A stretch of 64,000 nt of DNA from Pontibacter sp. G13 (GTDB lineage: Bacteria > Bacteroidota > Bacteroidia > J057), in assembly GCF_031851795.1 (NCBI RefSeq), contig NZ_CP134696.1, forward strand, positions 2,775,001 through 2,839,000, in the 5' to 3' direction. The notes under the pieces are model-generated. The model saw only the letters and a list, made by a program, of their open reading frames with translations, was not told the DNA's origin and did not search any database. The position numbers and the translations under genes were made by a program. Within the stretch, counting starts at the first letter, position 1. Every line of letters begins with the position of its first letter. This document shows, piece after piece, positions 34,498 to 43,473 of this stretch.

Positions 34498-37448
34498 ATC
34501 CTTTCGAATCTCTCATCCCCGAAAACCTCACAGAAGCATTGGGCTGGACGTTGATGCACTCCATCTGGCAAGGGCTCCTCATCGTGGTCACGCTGGCTGT
34601 CGTCCTGCACCTCGTCCCCAGAAAAGCTTCACACCTACGCTACGGCACGTCCTTACTCTCCCTATTGGCCATGTTTGGATGGATGATTTTTACATTCGCC
34701 CAATCCTATGAGCGTGTCCAATACCGAGAATATCAGGATCTGCATTTGGAGCCTGTGGTCGTCTTCGAACATGGTCAGCTGATCTCCGTGGAGGCAGCCG
34801 AGCCCACCTTCTTGGAAATGGTCTGGGAAAATGTGCAAGATCTAGCCGAACCGGTCATCCCATACACAGCAACGATCTGGCTGATTGGCTTCGCGATCTT
34901 CACGCTGCGCCTAATCACGGGATTTGCGTACCTCCAGAAGATCCGCACACAAGACAATCGCACACTCAATCGATCCCTGCAAGTGCGGGTAAACACGCTC
35001 GCCAAGCAGATGGGCATCCACAAAACCTTGTTGATGCTTGAGTCCACGAGGATTGATTCTCCCATGGTGATCGGTCACCTCAAACCTGTGGTCCTGATGC
35101 CCTTAGGCATGATCACTGGCCTGACCCCTGACCAACTCGATGCCGTACTTGCACACGAATTGGCTCACGTCCGTCGTCATGACTATCTCATCAATCTCGT
35201 CCACTCATTCATTGAAGCAGTCCTGTTCTATCACCCTGCATACTGGTGGATTTCTGCACGAATCCACGAAGAGCGCGAACATTGCTGCGATGACATCGCG
35301 GTCTCCGTCCATGGAGATGCCATGAAATATGCCAAGGCGCTCGCCGAGGTCGAAACCATTCGCCAAACTCAAATTATTCCTCAACTAGCCATGGAATTGT
35401 CTGGAAAACACGGAACCCTTATGGGCAGAATCCAACGATTGCTGCTCCAAGACAAGCGAAATCGCTCCTTTAGAGAGCGCATCGTATTTGCCGCGGTCCT
35501 GCTGATGACCACCTCGCTCATCGCATGGATCTCCCCCAACTCCTACGCCAAGGATCATTCGAGCAATCCGATTTCCTTCGGGAATACCGGCAAGCCTGAA
35601 TCCAATGATCAAGGCCTTCCCACTCCGATCACACCACCTACTCCTCCCGCGGCACCATTTGCCATGGCCGCTCCTGTAGCTCCTGATGTAGATCCCATGG
35701 TAGAATTTGTGCCAGTCGCTCCATACAATGACACGGACTGGTTCAACTTTGCGATTGTGGATACTCCCCCACCTGCTTCTCGCGACTATTGGGTGACGCC
35801 TGGAGGCAATGTGCTCATCTTGTCAGATGGAGTAAGAGAGATTCAAGCGGAGGAAATTCACTATATCGATGAATTGCCGCGTGGAGCTACCAGCTATCGG
35901 ATGACAGATGAAGGCACCATTGTGATCTCTCCTTACGAACAATTGGATCAATCTACCCTGAGAGAACTCAATGCGCCAAGAGGTAGCAAAGTCTTCATCA
36001 TTTCTCAAAATGGTCATAGCGGCCATCTGTTTGAAAACGCGGGAGACCAGAGCTTCACCTATCGCATATCCCGTGGCGGAGAGGAGGAGCCCTTTATCCA
36101 AAGCTATCACGAAGACGATTGGGACGAAATCTCAGAAGAGTTCGAAGACGCCATGGAAGACCTCGAGGATGCCATGGAAGAGATCGGAGATGCCATGGAA
36201 GAACTTGAGGACGCTTTCGAGGAAGGCATGGATGAATGGGAAGAAGGTATGGAAGATCTCGAAGACGAATTCGAAGATGCCAATGTCAATTGGGAAGGGG
36301 TTTCCAATCTGTTCGAAGGGCAAATCCAACAACAACTCGGTCAGCAGATCGCAGAATTGAATACCATTCACACACAAGAGATCGTCGCTTTGTCTATGGA
36401 ATTGGCCCAAGTGGAAATGCAAGCCAATCTCCGTGGAGGTCGTCCAAGTCCTCAAGAATTGAGACGAATTGAAGAACTCAAAGTCCAGATTGAGCATATT
36501 GGCGAGCAAATCGAAGTCGAAGCGGAAGCTATCGAAGAACAGGCGGAAGAAATGGTTCGCCAGATGGAATCCAACATCCAGCAGATGACGATTGGAAACG
36601 GACAGATCCGAATAGAGCTAGACAATGACAACAATTGGACCCGGGATTTCGGAAACGACCGTGAAGGAAGGATTGCCTACATCAATGTAGATGGCACTCG
36701 AATTGAAATCCGCTCCGAAGATGGCAACACCATCAGCGAAATCTACGAAGCTGACGACATCCAACGCCGCAAAGCGGAAATGCATCGCCGACGCGCCGAA
36801 ATGGAACGGGCTCGTGCAGAACAACATCGCGCACTTGCTGATCAGCGCAGACAAATTGCCGAGGAACAACGCCGCATTGCGCAGGAAAAGCGCCGTATCG
36901 CCGAGGAGCAACGCAGAATTGCTCAAGAACAACGCCGCGTGGTCGAAGAAAGACGCCAGAGAGAAATTGCTCCACGCAGAAGAGACTTGTCTCCTGAGCA
37001 GGTCGAGGAAATTCGTCGGCAGGCAGAAGAGTCCCGTGCACAGCGCGAAATCGAAATCGCGGAACGCAGAAGAGAGATCGAGGAACAAGAACGCATCCGC
37101 CAGATCGAGCTACAACAGCGCCAGAGAGAAATGGAAGAGCGTGAGCGTCAGCGCAGAGAGCGTATCCGCAGCGATCAGGATCAAATCGTCTACGAGGCAG
37201 AGCAGGAATTGGACAGAGAACAAGCTTCCCGAAATTGGGCGCAAATCGAAACGATTCTTGCCGACGAGCTCTATGAAGATGGCCTGATCAATGACAATGA
37301 AGACGAAGTCGTCATCCGCTTGTTTGACGAATCCATGCGCATCAACGGTCAGCGCGTGACTGGCGCACAATTCAGAAAATATTACGACATCATGAGCAGA
37401 AGCGGTCTCCGGATTGGCAGTGGCTCAAAAATAACCATCCAATTGTAG
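34494..37448 (+). CDS. M56 (BlaR1-like) membrane metallopeptidase with long charged C-terminus
   Basis: A 984-residue protein. Residues 1 to about 345 resemble the BlaR1/MecR1 protease part: several transmembrane helices (SIWQGLLIVVTLAVVLHLV, YGTSLLSLLAMFGWMIFTF, TIWLIGFAIFTLRLITGF, VFAAVLLMTTSLIAWI), the zinc motif HELAH (221-225) and the probable third ligand E262 in EEREHCCDD. The rest is not a penicillin-binding sensor: a proline-rich linker (about 365-400), a Glu/Asp-rich helical stretch (about 540-600), an M/E/Q-rich coiled coil, then a long Arg/Glu/Gln coiled coil (about 755-900, repeated RRIAEEQ units), and a compact C-terminal segment. Signal and target are unknown; cleavage of the co-encoded repressor is inferred from the family. 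Confidence 0.85.
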   Translation: MNPFESLIPENLTEALGWTLMHSIWQGLLIVVTLAVVLHLVPRKASHLRYGTSLLSLLAMFGWMIFTFAQSYERVQYREYQDLHLEPVVVFEHGQLISVEAAEPTFLEMVWENVQDLAEPVIPYTATIWLIGFAIFTLRLITGFAYLQKIRTQDNRTLNRSLQVRVNTLAKQMGIHKTLLMLESTRIDSPMVIGHLKPVVLMPLGMITGLTPDQLDAVLAHELAHVRRHDYLINLVHSFIEAVLFYHPAYWWISARIHEEREHCCDDIAVSVHGDAMKYAKALAEVETIRQTQIIPQLAMELSGKHGTLMGRIQRLLLQDKRNRSFRERIVFAAVLLMTTSLIAWISPNSYAKDHSSNPISFGNTGKPESNDQGLPTPITPPTPPAAPFAMAAPVAPDVDPMVEFVPVAPYNDTDWFNFAIVDTPPPASRDYWVTPGGNVLILSDGVREIQAEEIHYIDELPRGATSYRMTDEGTIVISPYEQLDQSTLRELNAPRGSKVFIISQNGHSGHLFENAGDQSFTYRISRGGEEEPFIQSYHEDDWDEISEEFEDAMEDLEDAMEEIGDAMEELEDAFEEGMDEWEEGMEDLEDEFEDANVNWEGVSNLFEGQIQQQLGQQIAELNTIHTQEIVALSMELAQVEMQANLRGGRPSPQELRRIEELKVQIEHIGEQIEVEAEAIEEQAEEMVRQMESNIQQMTIGNGQIRIELDNDNNWTRDFGNDREGRIAYINVDGTRIEIRSEDGNTISEIYEADDIQRRKAEMHRRRAEMERARAEQHRALADQRRQIAEEQRRIAQEKRRIAEEQRRIAQEQRRVVEERRQREIAPRRRDLSPEQVEEIRRQAEESRAQREIEIAERRREIEEQERIRQIELQQRQREMEERERQRRERIRSDQDQIVYEAEQELDREQASRNWAQIETILADELYEDGLINDNEDEVVIRLFDESMRINGQRVTGAQFRKYYDIMSRSGLRIGSGSKITIQL

Positions 37449-37491
37449 AAAAGCTCATCCGAGCTACTCAACGGATGCGGTCTTGAACGTG

Positions 37492-37518
37492 AGGTCGGCC
37501 TTGTGCCGGCCTTTTTTT
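37492..37518 (+). terminator. Terminator of the BlaI/M56 operon
   Basis: AGGTCGGC (37492-37499) pairs with GCCGGCCT (37505-37512, one wobble pair), followed by T's. It begins 44 bp after the stop. Confidence 0.75.
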
Positions 37519-37540
37519 ATGAAACTGGTTATGGCTCATC

Positions 37541-38350
37541 TCTTTGGCTGCAAACGCCCATCTTCAGAACCTCAATTGGCCATTTTTTCGGACATAGCCC
37601 CACTATGACCTGCAAAAATGGCGGCTTGAGAACCTGAAGCTGGACGCTTTCGCTTCAAAGATCCGAGCCATAACCAGTTTCCTAGAATATCAATTACCCA
37701 CCTCTTTGGCTGCAAACGCCCATTTGCAGAATCCCTCAATTGGCCATTTTTTCGGACATAGCCCCACTATGACCTGCAAAAATGGCGGCTTGAGAACCTG
37801 AAGCTGGACCCTTTCGCTTCAAAGATCCGAGCCATAACCAGTTTCCTAGATTATCAATTACCCACCTCTTTGGCTGCAAACGCCCATTTGCAGAATCCCT
37901 CAATTGGCCATTTTTTCGGACATAGCCCCACTATGACCTGCAAAAATGGCGGCTTGAGAACCTGAAGCTGGACCCTTTCGCTTCAAAGATCCGAGCCATA
38001 ACCAGTTTCCTAGATTATCAATTACCCACCTCTTTGGCTGCAAACGCCCATTTGCAGAATCCCTCAATGGGCCATTTTTTCGGGCATAGCCCCACTAGGA
38101 CTTGCAAAAATGGCGGCTTGAGAACCTGAAGCTGGACGCTTTCGCTTCAAAGATCCCAGCCATTACCAGTTTCCTAGAATATCAATTACCCACCTCTTTG
38201 GCGGCAAACGCCCATTTGCAGAATCCCTCAATGGGCCATTTTTTCGGACATAGCCCCATTATGACTTGCAAAAATGGCGGCTTGAGAACCTGAAGCTGGA
38301 CGCTTTCGCTTCAAAGATCCCAGCCATAACCAGTTTCCAAGAATATCCAG
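37541..38350. repeat. Tandem array of five ~164-bp units
   Basis: Direct repeats begin at 37541, 37703, 37867, 38031 and 38195 (spacings 162, 164, 164 and 164). Each unit holds a hairpin GCCATTTTT/AAAAATGGC (37743-37751 with 37778-37786 in unit 2) and a conserved tail GAGCCATAACCAGTTTC, with slight variants. The bases just before unit 1 (37521-37537) are the exact reverse complement of that tail, so the array begins with an inverted half-site. Short open frames in the array lack coding features. The units differ at only a few bases, which implies recent amplification. Confidence 0.9.
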
Positions 38351-38384
38351 CGTGCGCTTGTTGGGCTAATACCTACAGAGCGTT

Positions 38385-38608
38385 AATGTGCGGCAGGTTG
38401 TGCGGCGTAAGGGATGGGAATGGTGCTGCCCAAGCAGCAGTCCGAGGGAGGAGGATGATCGGAGGAGTAGGCTGTCCAGCGCTCAATATCTATTTTTTGA
38501 GCCTCTCACCCGAGGACGGAGCATCGCGAACCCATGGATCAGCCCGGCCCCGCGACGCAAATCCCGAGCGAGAAACGGAGGTTCCATTCGCGGGGATACG
38601 CCCTCCCA
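38385..38608 (-). repeat. Dispersed structured element, copy 4
   Basis: A reverse-oriented copy of a second subtype shared with copy 6. The outer stem is CCCCGCG (38548-38554) with CGCGGGG (38589-38595), where copies 1, 2, 5 and 6 have CCCGGCG/CGCCGGG, so two bases changed on both arms together. In element orientation it contains CTGATCCATGGGTTCGC, GCTCCGTCCTC, GGACTGCT and CACCATTCCCATCCCTTACG, then CTGCCGCACATT. It lies just past the 164-bp array. Confidence 0.7.
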
Positions 38609-38722
38609 CTCTAGCTTTCTATCCTAAGCTACTCCATGATTGATTGGAAATCATTTGTGTGAAAACCCTTGGCTTGATTGGAAAATCTTCCGTAAGATGG
38701 TCCAAACAAACTTTTCACAAGC

Positions 38723-39622
38723 ATGAAATCACTTCGTTGGCTCAAGGCCCTGTCTCTGGTTGCCATCCTTTCAGTCGCTGTTTGCTGGTACGTCCTACCC
38801 AGAACGATTATCACTCCTCGACGAATCCATGCTGCACATGTTTCCCCAGATGCTCAGACGCCCATCCAGCACCTGGAAATCGAAGGCGTAGGCGGTATCC
38901 TCCTCTCCGGCATCTTGGTCGAACCCGCAGGTGAAGCGCAGGCCAATATCATCTTGCTTCATGGAATCTCGGGCTCCAAGGAAAAGCAGCTTGGGTTTGG
39001 CCTGAGGCTTGCCCAAAGGGGTATTCGAGCGTTGGTGGTGGATCACCGCGCCCACGGGACAAGTGAAGGTACCTATTGCACCTATGGATTCTATGAAAAA
39101 CAGGATGTAAGTCTTTGGGTGGAGAAAATGGAGGCGCTGTATCCGGATGAATCGATTGGGGTTTGGGGGCATTCCTTGGGTGGGGCTATTGCTACCCAAA
39201 CACTCGCCATCGATCAACGGCTTGATTTTGGCATCATCGAAAGTGCATTTGCGGATCTTCCGACCATCGTGAATGACTATCAAGCAAGAATCTTTGGGTT
39301 TCCTCTGCCCTTCATTGCAGCATGGAGTCTGGATCGAGCAGGGGAAGTTGCGGCCTTTGATCCCCAATTAGTTTCTCCAGCGACAGATGCCAAGGAAATC
39401 ATCCAACCGGTCCTGGTGGTTCATGGAGATGCCGACCTCCATATTTCTGCGGAATATGGCAAGCGTATCTACGAGGCCATTCCCCATTCGCGGAAAGCAT
39501 GGATTCCCATCGAGGGAGCTTCACATTATGACGTTCAAAAAGTTGGAGGCCAGCCATATTTTGATAGATTGGTGGCATTCATATTGAGTCATAGAGCTAC
39601 TCAAGTCTATTCGGCTCCCTGA
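38723..39622 (+). CDS. Alpha/beta hydrolase, membrane-anchored
   Basis: A 299-residue protein with an N-terminal signal or anchor (LSLVAILSVAVCWYVL). The alpha/beta-hydrolase fold shows the oxyanion region LLHGISGSKEKQ, the HRAHGTSEG turn, nucleophile elbow GHSLGG, acid in VVHGDADLHIS and histidine in GASHYDVQK. It resembles the ABHD12/13-like or YfhR-like group that hydrolyses esters outside or at the membrane. The substrate is unknown. It starts well past the repeat region, and mqnB follows 16 bp after its stop, so the two may be co-transcribed. Confidence 0.85.
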   Translation: MKSLRWLKALSLVAILSVAVCWYVLPRTIITPRRIHAAHVSPDAQTPIQHLEIEGVGGILLSGILVEPAGEAQANIILLHGISGSKEKQLGFGLRLAQRGIRALVVDHRAHGTSEGTYCTYGFYEKQDVSLWVEKMEALYPDESIGVWGHSLGGAIATQTLAIDQRLDFGIIESAFADLPTIVNDYQARIFGFPLPFIAAWSLDRAGEVAAFDPQLVSPATDAKEIIQPVLVVHGDADLHISAEYGKRIYEAIPHSRKAWIPIEGASHYDVQKVGGQPYFDRLVAFILSHRATQVYSAP

Positions 39623-39638
39623 TATATCCAACGACTAC

Positions 39639-40316
39639 ATGAGTATATTGATCGTGGCGGCCACGCTGGCAGAGACGGCAGGCATTCGCAAAGAGCTCGC
39701 ACTTTATCCCCAAAGCAAGCGCCTTTTCACTGGAACCATTGGAGAGCAGGCGATTCATTTTCTGCATACAGGCGTCGGCATCGTCAACACCTCCTACCAA
39801 CTCGGCCGCTATCTCGCTTTTCATAGACCGGCTTTTGCATTAAATCTGGGCATTGCTGGTTCTTTCCAAGGTTCTCTCCCGATTGGAGCTACCGTTCAAA
39901 TTGGCACATCGGTATTTCCGGAAATGGGCGCGGAATCGCTTGAGGGATTTTTGGACATGGAGGCTTTGGGATTTCCGGTCATTGACACCCCAAGTGGTCC
40001 TATTTTCAACACATTGGAAAACCCTGCACCTATGAATTCAGAATTGCCCTTGGTGAAAGACCTCACGGTCAATACGGTTCATGGTCGTATTGAAAGCATT
40101 GAACAAACCCAGCATCGCTGGCACCCAGATATTGAGAGCATGGAGACAGGCGCATTTTTCCATGCTATGCTGGAAATCGGGATTCCATTTGCCGCTGTGC
40201 GGGCGATTTCCAATCGTGTAGAACCTCGCAATCGGGACGCCTGGAATATCCCGCTAGCGCTCAAAAGTCTTCATGCGTGGTTCTTGGAATCTTATTTGCA
40301 GAATGTGAATGCGTAG
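39639..40316 (+). CDS. mqnB: Futalosine hydrolase
   Basis: A 225-residue enzyme of the nucleoside phosphorylase/hydrolase fold: VAATLAETAGIRKEL at the start, HTGVGIVNTSYQLGRYL, ALNLGIAGSFQGSLPIG, then DIESMETGAFFHA with the ribose-binding Glu and ISNRVEPRNRDAWNIP. It splits futalosine into hypoxanthine and dehypoxanthine futalosine in the alternative menaquinone pathway, which implies that this organism makes menaquinone by the futalosine route. The start fits the family. No other mqn gene lies in the window. Confidence 0.87.
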   Translation: MSILIVAATLAETAGIRKELALYPQSKRLFTGTIGEQAIHFLHTGVGIVNTSYQLGRYLAFHRPAFALNLGIAGSFQGSLPIGATVQIGTSVFPEMGAESLEGFLDMEALGFPVIDTPSGPIFNTLENPAPMNSELPLVKDLTVNTVHGRIESIEQTQHRWHPDIESMETGAFFHAMLEIGIPFAAVRAISNRVEPRNRDAWNIPLALKSLHAWFLESYLQNVNA

Positions 40317-40529
40317 CGGTGTTTTGCATTTTTCCGATAAATGGGAAGGGACTTGAAAAGGTTGGCAAATTGGGGCAAACCTTCCTACCTTCGAAAAAAG
40401 GCATGGATTCGAATTGGGAGCAAACGGATTTCCGTACCTCCCATTTTCCTTGAACCGAAATCTTCCACACTTAGAGACATCTGGGGGGTTCCCGCCCTCA
40501 ACTTGTTATACACACAAACTAATCTGCAT

Positions 40530-41480
40530 ATGGCAGCAAGCAGCGATCAATCCCCGAATACCAGCAGAGCGATATTGCTCATTGTAGGTGTATTGGTGTT
40601 GTCCGCGCTGGGTTATTTTGGCTACAGCTACTTCACCGTGAGAGCCGAGAACTCGGAAGGGCAAACCATGATCAACAAATTGCAAACAGAGATCGAGGAA
40701 CTGGAAGAGGAAGTCCTCAATCTCACCACTGAGTTCCAGGATACCGTTAAGACTTTAGAGGACAAATCGGCGCGTCTTGTCGAAACCTCTGGCGAACTGG
40801 AATCTCTTCAAAAGAAACTCGCTATCTCCAAGCGCGACAATCGCAACTCGCTTGCCCGAATCAAGAAATTGGAGAGCAAGATGTCCGAGATGCAGAATTT
40901 GATCGAGCAATACGAAAAAGAATTGGAGTTTTTGCGATCGCAAAATTCTCTTCTCACCACGCAGGTTGACAGCTTACAATCGCTGGGTCAGATTCTGCTG
41001 GAGGAAAATACACGCTTGGAGACCAGCAATCAGGAGACCATGACCGAACTTGAGCGCACACGCAAAGTCGGTGGAATCCTTCGAACCACGAGCTACCAAT
41101 ATTTTGCCGTGAACAAAAAGGGCAAGGAGAAGGAAGGCGAAACGATGAAGCGAAGTGGGTTGAATGGCAACAAAGTCTGTTTCCGCATCTTGGAAAACTT
41201 GGTAACAGATCCTGGCGAGAAGGAAGTCTTCATGGTGATTGAGACTCCGGGCGGATCCATTTTGACGAACCAAGCTGGCGGCTATGGCGGTATCTTCACC
41301 TACAATGGCGCAGAAAAAACCTACAGTGCGAGTACTACCTTCAAGTATGCCAATCGCGAGCAGGACCTCTGCGTGATGTTCCGTGCTGAGGAAGCATACA
41401 AATATGAAAAAGGCATCTACTATGTGACTTTCTACTGCGACGGCGCAAGAGTAGGCCAAGGGAATTTCGAGGTGAAATAA
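40530..41480 (+). CDS. Membrane-anchored coiled-coil protein
   Basis: From the ATG at 40530 this is 316 residues: one transmembrane helix near the start (AILLIVGVLVLSALGYFGYSYF), a long coiled coil (about 40-200, LQTEIEELEEEVLNLTTEF and later heptads), then a C-terminal domain of roughly 110 residues with strand-like segments (GGILRTTSYQYFAVNKKGKE ... GGSILTNQAGGYGG ... GIYYVTFYCDGARVGQG). I do not recognise a characterised family; similar proteins seem confined to Bacteroidota (from memory, not searched). A role in the envelope is inferred from the topology. The frame upstream to 40341 is out of keeping with the anchor and was not used. Confidence 0.7.
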   Translation: MAASSDQSPNTSRAILLIVGVLVLSALGYFGYSYFTVRAENSEGQTMINKLQTEIEELEEEVLNLTTEFQDTVKTLEDKSARLVETSGELESLQKKLAISKRDNRNSLARIKKLESKMSEMQNLIEQYEKELEFLRSQNSLLTTQVDSLQSLGQILLEENTRLETSNQETMTELERTRKVGGILRTTSYQYFAVNKKGKEKEGETMKRSGLNGNKVCFRILENLVTDPGEKEVFMVIETPGGSILTNQAGGYGGIFTYNGAEKTYSASTTFKYANREQDLCVMFRAEEAYKYEKGIYYVTFYCDGARVGQGNFEVK

Positions 41481-41552
41481 GGAATTTGTAGAGCTCCATG
41501 TGGGTCTCTTCTGAATTTCCATTCCTCCCATTTTAGGCCTAGTACCTAACAG

Positions 41553-41585
41553 AAAAAAGCCATTCCGAGACGGAATGGCTTTTTT
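41553..41585. terminator. Bidirectional terminator
   Basis: A perfect 15-bp stem AAAAAAGCCATTCCG (41553-41567) with CGGAATGGCTTTTTT (41571-41585) lies between the forward coiled-coil gene and reverse rng and serves both. Confidence 0.9.
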
Positions 41586-41615
41586 CATTCATTGCTGGTT
41601 GCTCAACCTAGCTTC

Positions 41616-43169
41616 TTAAAACTTGATTTCTTCTCCCTCGCTGTTGTAGTATTTCACTTCGGTAAACGGGAGAGAGGTATCATCCTTGATTTTGACCCAC
41701 ACCCAATAATTGTGGAACCAAGTGAATTGAAAACTTTTGAGGAAACCACGGCGCAAGTAGGCCGAAACATAGGGGTTTGCCACGATGGTCAGTTTGCGTT
41801 CCTTGTTTTGTCTGATGAGGTAATCCAAGTTGTTGGAGATCTCGTCAGCGATCAAAATGGAAGCCTGAATTTTGCCGGTGCCGTTGCAACTCGGGCAAAC
41901 CTCTGAAGTTTGAATGTCAATCTGCGGCCGTACCCGTTGGCGGGTGATCTGTACCAAGCCAAATTTGCTCATTGGCAGGATCGAATGTTTGGCTCGGTCT
42001 TGTTTCATGACCTTCCGGAAATGATCGTTTAGGATCTTTCTATTTTCCGGTTTTTTGAGGTCGATGAAATCCACCACAATGATTCCGCCCATATCTCTCA
42101 GTCTAAGCTGGCGGGCGATTTCGGTAGCGGCTTCGAGATTGACCTTGAGGGCAGTTTCCTCGAGGGTGTTGTTGTTGAGATTCTTGCTACCACTGTTGAC
42201 GTCGATGACGTGCATGGCTTCGGTGTGCTCAATCACGAGGTACGCACCATTGGCCATGGAAGCAATTTTCCCAAAAGAAGCTTTTATCTGTTTTTCCAGA
42301 CCCATAGCCTGGAAAAGGGAGACCTTACCTTTGTAAAGTTTGAGGGCTTTGAGATACTCAGGCTGGTTGTTTTTCAGGTAGGTCTCAATATCCTGAAAAG
42401 CCTGTTTGTCATCCGTATGGATGGTATCAAAGCCTTGGCTCAACATATCCCGGAGGATACTGGTAGCCCGGTTGGATTCACTGAGGACTTTGGTAGGCGA
42501 CTTGGCTTTACCGAGCGCAAGGCTCATATCTTTCCATTTGTCGAGGATACCAAAGATGTCCTTGCCGAGGGTAGCGGCATCTTTGCCGGTAGCGGCAGTA
42601 CGTACGATGAGCCCAAAGTTCTTTGGGCACAGGCTCTCAGCCAACACACGAAGGCGTCGGCGCTCATCGGAAGACCGAATCTTTTTAGATACGGAGACGG
42701 ACTTGGCAAACGGGACAAGTACAACGTATTGTCCTGGCAGGGAAATTTCGCTGGAGAGTCGTGGGCCTTTGGTCGAGATAGGTTCCTTGACCACCTGAAC
42801 CAAGACATCTTGGTTGGGCTTCAGCACCTCCTCCATCTTGCCATGCTTGTTGATGTCGGGGAGGGGGCGGATCTTGTCGAGCTCTACGACCTGACCATTT
42901 CGGAAGCCCTTGGCGGCTTTCAAGTATTTCAACAGGGATCTCACTTGTGGACCCAGATCGAAATAGTGAAGGAAAGCATCTCGTGGATGCCCAACGTCCA
43001 CGAAGGCTGCATTGAGCCCTGGGACGATTTTTTTGACTTTTCCCAGAACGAGATCACCGACAGAGAATTCTTCCGAAAGTTTCTCGTGGTGAAGTTCAAC
43101 GATCTTTTTCTCCTGCAGAATTGCGATTCTGAGGCCGTCTTCACTTTTGCTTACAACTAACTCATTCAC
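41616..43169 (-). CDS. rng: Ribonuclease E/G family protein
   Basis: A 517-residue endoribonuclease of the RNase E/G family, which processes rRNA and starts mRNA decay. The N-terminal S1-type domain has GDLVLGKVKKIVPGLNAAFVDVG, and the catalytic DNase-I-like part has AMHVIDVNSGSKN and IIVVDFIDLKKPENR, whose aspartates bind magnesium. The Zn-link CPSCNGTGK is present. The length resembles RNase G with no RNase E scaffold tail. It follows HU, TPR and the 30-residue basic-protein genes on the same strand, a typical order in Bacteroidota. A bidirectional terminator lies downstream. Confidence 0.93.
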   Translation of the reverse strand: MNELVVSKSEDGLRIAILQEKKIVELHHEKLSEEFSVGDLVLGKVKKIVPGLNAAFVDVGHPRDAFLHYFDLGPQVRSLLKYLKAAKGFRNGQVVELDKIRPLPDINKHGKMEEVLKPNQDVLVQVVKEPISTKGPRLSSEISLPGQYVVLVPFAKSVSVSKKIRSSDERRRLRVLAESLCPKNFGLIVRTAATGKDAATLGKDIFGILDKWKDMSLALGKAKSPTKVLSESNRATSILRDMLSQGFDTIHTDDKQAFQDIETYLKNNQPEYLKALKLYKGKVSLFQAMGLEKQIKASFGKIASMANGAYLVIEHTEAMHVIDVNSGSKNLNNNTLEETALKVNLEAATEIARQLRLRDMGGIIVVDFIDLKKPENRKILNDHFRKVMKQDRAKHSILPMSKFGLVQITRQRVRPQIDIQTSEVCPSCNGTGKIQASILIADEISNNLDYLIRQNKERKLTIVANPYVSAYLRRGFLKSFQFTWFHNYWVWVKIKDDTSLPFTEVKYYNSEGEEIKF

Positions 43170-43288
43170 TCGCGGCAGAATTAAAAGCTGACTCCTTAAG
43201 TCAAACTATAAGCGATGTTGATGCTGAGGAGGAGCTTGAGCAATGATTTGGCACCAGCTGAGTGGGTAAGCAGGCATAAATGGAAAGA

Positions 43289-43314
43289 CAGGACTGAGAC
43301 ATTTCCCAGTCCTG
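43289..43314 (-). terminator. Hairpin between the small basic protein gene and rng
   Basis: CAGGACTG (43289-43296) pairs with CAGTCCTG (43307-43314), with a weak T-rich tail in the reverse direction (TCTTTCC). It lies 45 bp past the 30-residue gene and may terminate or attenuate transcription before rng. Confidence 0.5.
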
Positions 43315-43358
43315 ACTTTGACAATTCGTGTCGCTACTTTAGCCAAAAGAATGGGAAA

Positions 43359-43451
43359 TTACTTCTTCTTCTTGTGGCGATTCTTTCTCAGGCGCTTCTT
43401 ACGCTTGTGCGTAGCGATCTTATGTCTTTTGCGTTTTTTTCCACAGGGCAT
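43359..43451 (-). CDS. 30-residue basic ribosomal-type protein (AURKAIP1/COX24-like)
   Basis: Reading the reverse strand from the ATG at 43451 gives a 30-residue protein, beginning MPCGKKRKRHK and ending RKNRHKKKK before the TAA. More than half of the residues are lysine or arginine. This matches the short Bacteroidota protein family of the COX24/AURKAIP1 (DUF1713, bacterial bS22/mS38) kind, which binds the small ribosomal subunit. It is below the length cut-off of most gene finders, so it is easily missed. It lies between the TPR gene (stop at 43474) and rng. Confidence 0.8.
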   Translation of the reverse strand: MPCGKKRKRHKIATHKRKKRLRKNRHKKKK

Positions 43452-43473
43452 AGTGTCCTAGGTTTTTATGGTA

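Noticed and set aside
34102-37448. A beta-lactam resistance operon
   Set aside because: No beta-lactamase or penicillin-binding sensor domain is present; only the repressor and protease halves match.
31247-38608. The whole repeat-rich region as one transposon or integrated element
   Set aside because: No transposase, integrase or clear terminal repeats at the outer limits; only the copy 2-copy 3 segment shows composite geometry.
38102-38643. Frames of 63 and 125 codons in and beyond the 164-bp array
   Set aside because: They are read from repeat units and then from element copy 4; no coding evidence.
42210-43160. A 316-codon forward frame opposite rng
   Set aside because: Antisense shadow of the RNase gene, with no recognisable domain.
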